Assembly: GCA_017409915.1 (NCBI GenBank)
Contig: JAFQRU010000006.1
Span: forward strand, 1-5,978
Origin: Clostridia bacterium
GTDB taxonomy: Bacteria > Bacillota > Clostridia > Monoglobales > Monoglobaceae
Direction: 5' to 3'
DNA: 5,978 nucleotides
Positions 1 to 5,216 of the stretch are shown piece by piece. Numbering within the stretch: position 1 is the stretch's first letter; each line of letters opens with the position of its first letter. Below the pieces are notes generated by a model that worked only from the letters and a program-made list of their open reading frames with translations, was not told the DNA's origin and searched no databases. The translations under genes and the position numbers were made by a program.

Positions 1-813
1 CATATTCCGATTTTCCATATGGAGGCGGGAAATCGTTGTAAAGACGAGTGCCTCCCTGAAGAAACAAACAGAAGAATTGTTGATATTATCTCTGATGTTA
101 ATATGGCATACTCTGAGCACGCAAGACGCTATCTTGCTGATTGCGGACTTCCAAAAGAGAGAACTTATGTAACAGGCTCTCCTATGGCAGAGGTGCTTCA
201 TAATAACCTTAAAGAAATTGAAGCAAGCGATATTCATAAAAAATTAGGCCTTGAAAAAGGCAAATATATTCTCCTTTCTGCTCACAGAGAAGAGAATATC
301 GATACAGAGAAGAACTTTATGTCCCTCTTTGGTGCAATAAATAAAATCGCAGAAAAATACGACATGCCGATTTTATATTCTTGCCACCCAAGAAGTAAGA
401 AACGCCTTGAAGAAAGCGGATTTGAGCTTGACAAGAGAGTTATAAGACACGAGCCACTTGGCTTCCACGATTATAACTGTTTGCAGGTTAACGCCTTTGC
501 TGTAATTTCCGACAGCGGAACACTCCCTGAAGAATCAAGCTACTTTACAAGCGTAGGAAAGCCATTCCCTGCTGTTTGCATAAGAACTTCAACAGAACGC
601 CCTGAGGCACTTGATAAGGCTTGCTTTGTCCTTGCGGGGATTGACGAAAAGTCACTTCTCCAAGCGGTTGACACAGCAATAACAGCAAATCAGGACGGAG
701 ATTTTGGCATCCCAGTTCCAGATTATATTGACGAAAATGTTTCAACAAAGGTTGTTAAAATAATTCAGTCTTATACAGGAATTGTTGATAAAATGGTTTG
801 GCGTAAAGACTAA
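1..813 (+). CDS. UDP-N-acetylglucosamine 2-epimerase-like enzyme, CapG/FnlC/WbjD type (5' partial)
   Basis: The reading frame is open from base 1, and the ATG at 19 is an internal Met in the conserved motif IPIFHMEAGNR, so the true start lies before the window. About 270 of the usual roughly 375 residues are present. The fold is the non-hydrolysing UDP-GlcNAc 2-epimerase (GT-B-like, cytoplasmic). Visible family motifs, numbered from base 1, are HMEAGNR (6-12), PEETNR (19-24), the catalytic-region His in SAHREEN (His95), the UDP-binding SDSGT (170-174) followed by PEES, and the ERPEALD block (199-205). The form HMEAGNRC, rather than HVEAGLRT of ordinary WecB/MnaA, together with the AYSEHARRYL stretch, points to the subgroup that makes UDP-N-acetyl-L-fucosamine from its L-talo epimer for capsule or O-antigen. 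Family membership is near certain; the exact substrate is inferred. The partner genes (CapE/CapF-like) would be expected just upstream, outside the window. The gene stops 18 bases before the next one and is probably cotranscribed with it. Confidence 0.93.
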   Translation, partial: HIPIFHMEAGNRCKDECLPEETNRRIVDIISDVNMAYSEHARRYLADCGLPKERTYVTGSPMAEVLHNNLKEIEASDIHKKLGLEKGKYILLSAHREENIDTEKNFMSLFGAINKIAEKYDMPILYSCHPRSKKRLEESGFELDKRVIRHEPLGFHDYNCLQVNAFAVISDSGTLPEESSYFTSVGKPFPAVCIRTSTERPEALDKACFVLAGIDEKSLLQAVDTAITANQDGDFGIPVPDYIDENVSTKVVKIIQSYTGIVDKMVWRKD

Positions 814-831
814 AAAGAAAGGAGCGATATT

Positions 832-1965
832 ATGAATGCGAGCGATATATTATTCTCTCTGCTTCGCTATGAAATAAATGGCGAAAGCATTGGCGAAGAT
901 ATAAAGAGCATTGATAATGAGACGCTCCTTAAACTTTTTGAGCTCTCGAAGGCTCACGATTTATCTCATCTGGTATCTGATGCCCTAATGAAAATCGGCG
1001 TTGAAATTTCAAAGGAACTCAGGCAACAAAAAGTGCTCTCAATTTTTAGAAGTGAGAGCATAAGCCTTCATCTTAAAAGCATTAAGGAAACTCTTTCAAA
1101 AGGCGAAATTCCTTTTATCCCTTTAAAAGGGGCGGTAATCAGGGACCTTTATCCTGAAAATTGGATGCGGACAAGCGCAGACATTGACATTTTAGTAAAG
1201 GAAGAAGATTTGGATAAAGCCATAGCCCTTTTTGAAAAAGAGAAATGGCAGGCTGATAAGAAAAACTTCCACGACATTTCCCTTTATAAAAAGGGAAGCG
1301 CGCCGCTGGAACTTCATTTTTCAATTAAAGAGAATATGGAAAATCTTGATAGGGTTTTGGATAAAGTCTGGGAGAATGCTACTTTAAAAGAAGACTTTGA
1401 ATATGAGCTCAGTAATGAATTTTTACTTTTCTATCTTTTATCTCATATAGCCTACCACTTTAAAAAAGGCGGATGCGGAATAAGAACTATCCTTGATGTG
1501 TGGCTTATTCAAGAAAAGCTCAAAATAGACGAAAAAGGGCTTAAAAATCTCTGCCAAGAGGCGCAGATTGAAGTTTTTGCAGGTAAAGTTATGGAACTTT
1601 CGAAGACTTGGTTTGAAGGCAAAACACATACAGATATAACAAAGAAAATGGAGGAATTCATTCTCTTTGGAGGACTTTACGGAAACTATGAAAACAGAGC
1701 AAGTGTTGAACAGACAGTTGCAGGGGGAAGAAAGAAGAATCTTCTGAGTAGAATTATAATGCCTTATGACAAAATGGTTATAAGATACCCTGTCTTGAAA
1801 AAACATAAGCTTTTGACACCGCTTTTCCATATTGCAAGATGGGGAAGCACCCTTAAAAAAGGAACGCTTAGAAGAGTTACTGCTGAATATAATGCAGGGA
1901 ATAAAAACTCTGAGGCAAAAATTGCAAAAACCCAGGAACTTTTAAATGAAATAGGATTAATATAA
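832..1965 (+). CDS. Nucleotidyltransferase family protein (NTP_transf_5-like)
   Basis: This 377-residue protein resembles the uncharacterised nucleotidyltransferase family PF14907. The core motif is LKG (98-100), followed by RDLYP and then a SADIDILV block whose Asp117-x-Asp119 pair matches the metal-binding carboxylates of the polymerase-beta nucleotidyltransferase fold. A possible third carboxylate is Glu160 in LELHF. A later H205-x3-H209 with GIRTILDVW (Asp222) matches the family's helical second half. No signal peptide or membrane segment is apparent. The ATG at 832 is supported by GAAAGGAG at 817-824, 7 bases upstream. It is the last gene of the operon, 18 bases after the sugar epimerase and directly before a terminator. 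Members of this family recur in polysaccharide and peptide-modification clusters, but their substrates are mostly unknown. A role in decorating the polysaccharide or a glycosyl donor is inferred from context only. Confidence 0.82.
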   Translation: MNASDILFSLLRYEINGESIGEDIKSIDNETLLKLFELSKAHDLSHLVSDALMKIGVEISKELRQQKVLSIFRSESISLHLKSIKETLSKGEIPFIPLKGAVIRDLYPENWMRTSADIDILVKEEDLDKAIALFEKEKWQADKKNFHDISLYKKGSAPLELHFSIKENMENLDRVLDKVWENATLKEDFEYELSNEFLLFYLLSHIAYHFKKGGCGIRTILDVWLIQEKLKIDEKGLKNLCQEAQIEVFAGKVMELSKTWFEGKTHTDITKKMEEFILFGGLYGNYENRASVEQTVAGGRKKNLLSRIIMPYDKMVIRYPVLKKHKLLTPLFHIARWGSTLKKGTLRRVTAEYNAGNKNSEAKIAKTQELLNEIGLI

Positions 1966-1994
1966 AAAAAGACCGGTTTAAAACCGGTCTTTTT
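1964..1994. terminator. Bidirectional intrinsic terminator between convergent genes
   Basis: A near-perfect hairpin has arms GACCGGT (1971-1977) and ACCGGTC (1983-1989) around a TTAAA loop. It is flanked by an A-run at 1964-1970 and a T-run at 1990-1994, so each strand reads a GC stem followed by Ts. On the plus strand it directly follows the stop of the nucleotidyltransferase gene. On the minus strand it lies 2 bases past the stop of the small XkdX-like gene. One element therefore serves both convergent units. Confidence 0.92.
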
Positions 1995-1996
1995 AT

Positions 1997-2164
1997 TTAT
2001 TCTTCAATAGGACAAGCAAGCATAATTTCGTGGGCCTGTTCTTCCGAAATCAAGCCTTTGGAGTAATAAGTTGCTGTTATTTCAGTAACCTTTGAAAAAG
2101 GAGTAAGCCCCTTTTTATAGCCGTCAATTATTCCTGCTTTAAGCCAATCTGAAAAATTAAACAT
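1997..2164 (-). CDS. Small phage-like protein, XkdX-like (55 aa)
   Basis: The gene encodes 55 residues beginning MFNFSDWLKAGIIDGYKKG and ending CPIEE. Its ATG (2164-2162) overlaps the TAA of the tail-fibre gene by one base (TAATG). AGGAGG at 2174-2179 lies 9 bases upstream, inside the last codons of the tail-fibre gene, so translation is probably coupled. The composition (an aromatic/charged start, then a YYSKGLISEEQAHEI segment) recalls the short XkdX-type proteins that follow tail-fibre genes in Firmicute phages. Those proteins are about 40-60 residues, carry a G-x-I-(S/T)-x-E-(E/Q) turn and have no established function. The XkdX label rests on position and this pattern, not on a database match. 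In phages a holin and endolysin would usually follow; here a terminator and a convergent chromosomal gene follow instead. Confidence 0.72.
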   Translation of the reverse strand: MFNFSDWLKAGIIDGYKKGLTPFSKVTEITATYYSKGLISEEQAHEIMLACPIEE

Positions 2165-3582
2165 TAGATGGTACCTCCTAAATTGATTATAGCTTGCTTT
2201 AATGTGTCAAGCTCGCTTTTTGTATTGTAGTATGCATTAGTTGTGTCTGCTCTGTATGTTATTTTAAGGTCAGCAGGACAAGAAAATTCTGTATTCGGGT
2301 AGGATGTTTCAAGAGAAAGCAAAGCTTTTCCACATTCGGTTTCTGTTATATCAGTTACAATCGGCTCTGCAAGCTGATAAATAATATAGACTTCATTTTC
2401 GCCATTATTTGAAAGATAGTTATATAAATCCTTTGATGCTGAATATTCATTTTGGGTAATAAAATAAATAACATTATTAAGCTGGCCAATTTGTATAGTT
2501 TCAGAAATCCAGGTATCCCAGCCGTGCTTGTTAGCGGGAAGGATATTTATATATCCTGCTGATTGCTTGCCTGATCTCAGAGTATTTAAAATGAAACTAC
2601 TTCGATAAAGACCTTTTGCGGTTTCCCCGTGAAAACCAAATACCTGAGCATCAGATACGATATATTTCTCGCATCTTTTAATAAACTTTACGGTGTTATT
2701 TTCTATAACTATTTCGTCACGGGCTTCAAAAACACCGGATTTATTTTTAAGACCTCTGAGAGTGTAAGGGATTGTAAGTGAAGTATCCCCAATCATAATG
2801 GCAGGATTTTCAATGCTTACTATATCAACGGGAGAAGAAGGGAAAGCATTATCCTCCTGTGAGCTTTCGCCATAAATACTTAATCTGACAAGAGGACTTT
2901 TACTGCTGTCGTTTATTACACCTGATTTTAAAATTTCAGTTGTAATATTTAAGCTGTCCGCTTTATCTCTTGTTGCATTATATGAAACCTCTCTGATTTC
3001 ATTTTCAAATTCTAAAAGGACTTCCTGTCGCTCCTCGGCGGTGTAATAGTCCACTCCTTTAATCGGAGCATCGCCTTTATCTCCTCTATCTCCCTTGGCT
3101 CCTTTTTCCCCTTTGGGAATGCCGAATTCTAAAACAAGATCACGGCTTGTGCCTGTATTTTTAACATAGGCGCTTTTTCCCGGAGTAAGGGTTTTAACCT
3201 CTCCTACGGAGGCTGTAACAACATAGACATTCGGCTCATTTTCTCCCCCAAGAGAAATAAAAGAGTCAATGTGAATTTTGAGCGGGTCAAGCCTTTCAAT
3301 ATAGCCGAGAGCGTCATATAGCTCAAACCCTACCAAGAGTTCACCCTCAGCCATATAGGTATCTTCAATTTTAAGGGAGTATAAGCCATCAATAGCAGGA
3401 AGCTCATCGGTTACTGATGAGTTTCCGTTTGATGCCTTGATATAGGCCCTGACCTTTTGGTTTTCCCCTGCCAGGATTGATGCATCAATCCTGAGAGAGT
3501 TGTTCTCCTGCTCATAATATGAGGCGGAGTCAACAATGTTTTTAATTCTGGAATTTTCATAAAATACTTTTATGGTTTTGAT
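2164..3582 (-). CDS. Phage tail-fibre / baseplate-type protein with collagen-like segment, apparent ATC start
   Basis: The first ATG is at 3354, which would give 396 residues, but the frame stays open for 76 more codons with sensible protein sequence (KTIKVFYENSRIKNIVD and onward). It reaches a stop just before an ATC at 3582-3580. That ATC lies 8 bases after GGAGG in a perfect GGAGGTGA, so the likely product is 472 residues. The N-terminal ~150 residues look like the Ig-like N-terminal domain of phage baseplate upper proteins (BppU-type). Next comes a short Gly-x-x collagen-like stretch (about 154-172: GIPKGEKGAKGDRGDKGD), then GVDYYTAEE, a junction common in Firmicute phage tail fibres. The long C-terminal part, probably receptor-binding, has no motif I recognise until an end of the type ITYRADTTNAYYNT...AIINLGGTI, also common in such fibres. 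The protein would be a virion component. The ATC may be a real rare start or a mutated ATG, so the gene could be decaying. No holin, lysin or other tail gene is adjacent. Confidence 0.78.
   Translation of the reverse strand: MKTIKVFYENSRIKNIVDSASYYEQENNSLRIDASILAGENQKVRAYIKASNGNSSVTDELPAIDGLYSLKIEDTYMAEGELLVGFELYDALGYIERLDPLKIHIDSFISLGGENEPNVYVVTASVGEVKTLTPGKSAYVKNTGTSRDLVLEFGIPKGEKGAKGDRGDKGDAPIKGVDYYTAEERQEVLLEFENEIREVSYNATRDKADSLNITTEILKSGVINDSSKSPLVRLSIYGESSQEDNAFPSSPVDIVSIENPAIMIGDTSLTIPYTLRGLKNKSGVFEARDEIVIENNTVKFIKRCEKYIVSDAQVFGFHGETAKGLYRSSFILNTLRSGKQSAGYINILPANKHGWDTWISETIQIGQLNNVIYFITQNEYSASKDLYNYLSNNGENEVYIIYQLAEPIVTDITETECGKALLSLETSYPNTEFSCPADLKITYRADTTNAYYNTKSELDTLKQAIINLGGTI
2174..2179 (-). 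promoter_or_regulatory. Ribosome binding site of the small XkdX-like gene, inside the tail-fibre gene
   Basis: AGGAGG on the minus strand ends 9 bases before the ATG at 2164. It forms part of the Gly-Gly codons near the tail-fibre C-terminus. Together with the TAATG overlap this supports a real, coupled small gene that gene callers with a length cut-off could miss. Confidence 0.8.
3472..3493. repeat. 22-bp perfect palindrome inside the tail-fibre gene
   Basis: The half-site CAGGATTGATG is followed without a spacer by its exact reverse complement, CATCAATCCTG, giving 11 matched pairs. It falls in codons 30-37 of the extended tail-fibre frame (around RIDASI), about 90-110 bases after the proposed start. 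No function is assigned. It could be a protein-binding site, a recombination site or coincidence. Confidence 0.9.
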
Positions 3583-3587
3583 TTAAA

Positions 3588-3595
3588 TCACCTCC
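3588..3595 (-). promoter_or_regulatory. Strong ribosome binding site that decides the tail-fibre start (ATC)
   Basis: The minus strand reads GGAGGTGA, an 8-base match to the usual 16S rRNA 3' end. A TAA stop in the tail-fibre frame follows, and the next codon, ATC at 3582-3580, is 8 bases from GGAGG. No ATG, GTG or TTG in the frame lies at a usable distance. The first in-frame ATG is about 235 bases further on and has no comparable site. Confidence 0.75.
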
Positions 3596-3654
3596 AAAGT
3601 TTGGAATTATTATCCGTCTTTTCCCTCTCAAATTTTAAGACCAATAATAATCCA

Positions 3655-3683
3655 TTAATATATAAAGAAAAGGGAGGTGGCAA
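3655..3683 (-). promoter_or_regulatory. Candidate promoter of the tail-fibre unit
   Basis: The minus strand has TTGCCA (3683-3678; 5 of 6 matches to the -35 consensus), a 17-base spacer and TATTAA (3660-3655; 4 of 6 matches to -10). It lies downstream of the aminotransferase terminator and about 60 bases before the tail-fibre ribosome binding site. The region is AT-rich, so a chance match is possible. Confidence 0.35.
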
Positions 3684-3704
3684 TCTATGGTTTTAGGGCA
3701 AAAG

Positions 3705-3737
3705 AAAAAGCGGAAATCCTTTGGATTTCCGCTTTTT
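3705..3737. terminator. Intrinsic terminator of the aminotransferase gene (bidirectional)
   Basis: A 15-bp perfect stem pairs 3705-3719 (AAAAAGCGGAAATCC) with 3723-3737 around a 3-base TTT loop. On the minus strand it starts 12 bases after the aminotransferase stop and runs into TTTTTCTTTT. The plus-strand side also ends in TTTTT, so it could block transcription both ways and separates the aminotransferase from the tail-fibre unit. Confidence 0.92.
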
Positions 3738-3749
3738 CGGGGTATATTA

Positions 3750-5069
3750 TTATTTAAGCAAACGAGCAAATCCGCTTTGGCAAACAGGTCCGCCGATTGC
3801 TTCTAAAAGGGCATTATAGTCGTCCTTTTTAAGAACTTCGCTCATCTTTGCAAATACTCTGTCAATAGCCTTTTCGTATTTAGCCATAATCTTATCTGTA
3901 TGAGCAAGAGTTGGATAGAATCCGTTGTTTCCTAAGAATCCTTCTTTAAGCATAAGAACAGTATATAATGTTTTAAGTTCAAGAGGATATTTTGTGTATG
4001 TAATGTGAGCAAGACAAGGCATACCGCCTGCTTCTGCCGGAATATCGTGCTTTTTAGCAAGAGTGTTCCAAGCGTCAATAAGTCTCTTACCCATTTTTTC
4101 TGTGTGCTCCCAGATTCTTGTTTCTTCGCACTTCTTGATTGTTGCAAGAGCGGCAACAGGGCCAACGCTCTCTGTCCAGTATGTACTGCTGATAAAGGAA
4201 TCTTCTGCGCCGTCCATAGCCTCTTTTGTGCCGATTATAGCGCCGATTGGATGGCCGTTTCCGAGAGCTTTTGCAAATACGGCAATATCAGGATTAACTC
4301 CGATAAGTTTATGAGAACCACCGAGTGTTAATCTCCAACCGATTGTGATTTCGTCGAAAATAAGAAGTCCGCCTGCCTTATGAATTCCGTCGCGAACATA
4401 TTCTAAGAAGTTATCCTCAGGGAGATAATTACGAACAGGTTCCATAATAACACAAGCTAATCTGTCGCCATAGTTTTTGATGATTTCATCGAATTCTTCT
4501 TTGTTATCATAATGGAAGGTAACCGCAGAGTTTCTGAGTGCCTGAGGAACACCTGCTGGTTTAAGACCAGGGAGAAGAAGGTCATCAAGTGAGCCGTCTG
4601 AATTTAAGTTGGACGCAAGATACCAGTCGCTCCAACCGTGGTAACCGCAGATTGCAATCATATCGCGCTTTGTTGTTGCACGGGCAATACGAACAGCAAC
4701 AGCACAGCTTTCTCCGCCTGTTCTTGCAAAACGAACAGAAGAAGCCCAAGGATGAATTTCGCAAAGCTTGTCCGCAAGCTCAACTTCTTCAGGTGGGTTG
4801 AGGGTTGACATAGCGCCGTTTTTGATTCTGTTAATAACAGCCTTGTTAACATCAGGGTCAGCGTAGCCTAAAAGACAAGCACCGATTCCGTTTGTAGTCA
4901 TATCGTAATAGTGTTTTCCGTCATAATCCCAGACTTCACAGCCCTTAGCCTTAGTAAAGTAAGATGGCCACTGCCCTGGAGCAAACTGCTCAGGACGCTT
5001 GGATAAAAGCTGTACTCCGCCGGGGATTATCTCTCTTGCGTGTGCATAAAGTTCTTGTGCTTTTGACAT
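3750..5069 (-). CDS. Class-III PLP-dependent aminotransferase, GSAM-like fold
   Basis: The gene encodes 439 residues, the normal length for the glutamate-1-semialdehyde aminomutase/class-III aminotransferase fold (cytoplasmic, usually dimeric). Visible motifs are IIPGGVQ (14-20), WDYDGKHYYDM near 47-57, the phosphate-binding TGGES (117-121), YHGW (143-146) stacking near PLP, IMEP (208-211), the PLP-pyridine Asp239 in LIFDE, and the Schiff-base Lys267 in FAKALGNG. STYWTES (295-301) follows. All key residues are intact, so it should be active. The substrate is unclear. HGW replaces the HGH seen in typical HemL, and no tetrapyrrole genes are nearby, so a sugar- or amino-acid-linked aminotransferase is at least as likely as HemL. 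The ATG at 5069 is chosen because GGAGG (5079-5083) lies 9 bases upstream. An in-frame ATG at 5105 has no ribosome binding site and sits at or near the predicted transcript start. The gene is transcribed alone, divergent from an AraC-type regulator, and ends at its own terminator. Confidence 0.93.
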   Translation of the reverse strand: MSKAQELYAHAREIIPGGVQLLSKRPEQFAPGQWPSYFTKAKGCEVWDYDGKHYYDMTTNGIGACLLGYADPDVNKAVINRIKNGAMSTLNPPEEVELADKLCEIHPWASSVRFARTGGESCAVAVRIARATTKRDMIAICGYHGWSDWYLASNLNSDGSLDDLLLPGLKPAGVPQALRNSAVTFHYDNKEEFDEIIKNYGDRLACVIMEPVRNYLPEDNFLEYVRDGIHKAGGLLIFDEITIGWRLTLGGSHKLIGVNPDIAVFAKALGNGHPIGAIIGTKEAMDGAEDSFISSTYWTESVGPVAALATIKKCEETRIWEHTEKMGKRLIDAWNTLAKKHDIPAEAGGMPCLAHITYTKYPLELKTLYTVLMLKEGFLGNNGFYPTLAHTDKIMAKYEKAIDRVFAKMSEVLKKDDYNALLEAIGGPVCQSGFARLLK

Positions 5070-5098
5070 AGTATAAAACCTCCATAGAATAGATTTTC

Positions 5099-5127
5099 TT
5101 GACATTTCTTTATGATTATATTATACT
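5099..5127 (+). promoter_or_regulatory. Strong sigma-A-type promoter of the AraC-family gene
   Basis: TTGACA (5099-5104) is a perfect -35 box. After exactly 17 bases comes TATACT (5122-5127), 5 of 6 matches to -10. Transcription would start near 5134, giving a leader of about 80 bases that contains the 11-bp inverted repeat before the start at 5217. Confidence 0.75.
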
Positions 5128-5149
5128 AATCACAAAGCCCAAAAGTAAA
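5120..5149 (-). promoter_or_regulatory. Promoter of the aminotransferase gene, overlapping the divergent promoter
   Basis: The minus strand carries TATAAT (5125-5120), with a second overlapping TATAAT at 5120-5115. TTTACT (5149-5144) lies 18 bases upstream as a weak -35 box. The leader to the ATG at 5069 would be about 40 bases. The -10 box shares bases with the plus-strand -10 box, so polymerase can probably occupy only one promoter at a time. A poor -35 with a repeat just upstream suits activation by the neighbouring regulator. Confidence 0.55.
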
Positions 5150-5155
5150 CAAATA

Positions 5156-5197
5156 AAACTAACAAAAATTACACTGCTTTGGACAGTTTGTTAGTTT
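5156..5197. repeat. 11-bp inverted repeat, candidate operator between the divergent genes
   Basis: AAACTAACAAA (5156-5166) and its exact reverse complement TTTGTTAGTTT (5187-5197) are separated by 20 bases, with centres 31 bases apart (about three helical turns). A smaller inverted pair, ACTG/CAGT (5173-5176 and 5184-5187), is nested inside. The repeat lies just upstream of the aminotransferase -35 box and downstream of the regulator's own promoter. That placement would suit activation of the former and self-repression of the latter. A leader hairpin is an alternative. Confidence 0.6.
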
Positions 5198-5216
5198 AAA
5201 GGAAGGAGGGGACAGT

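Noticed and set aside
19..813. ATG at 19 as the start of the epimerase gene
   Set aside because: It lies inside the conserved IPIFHMEAGNR motif; the frame is open to base 1 and roughly 100 N-terminal residues of the family are missing.
1438..1830. 130-codon minus-strand open frame opposite the nucleotidyltransferase
   Set aside because: It is Cys/Phe-rich with no domain or ribosome binding site and is explained as the shadow of the plus-strand gene.
2164..3354. ATG at 3354 as the start of the tail-fibre gene
   Set aside because: No ribosome binding site precedes it, and protein-like sequence extends upstream to a perfect GGAGGTGA, so it is more likely an internal Met.
4005..4331. Plus-strand open frames opposite the aminotransferase (4005-4331, 4063-4314, 4589-4801)
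   Set aside because: They mirror the coding strand of a clearly conserved enzyme and show no motifs of their own.
3750..5069. Assigning the aminotransferase as hemL
   Set aside because: The fold fits, but the HGW motif, divergent regulator and lack of haem-pathway neighbours make that specific name unsafe.
5070..5105. 12-residue N-terminal extension of the aminotransferase from the ATG at 5105
   Set aside because: No Shine-Dalgarno site precedes it and it lies at or near the predicted transcript start; the ATG at 5069 has GGAGG at good spacing and a typical family N-terminus.
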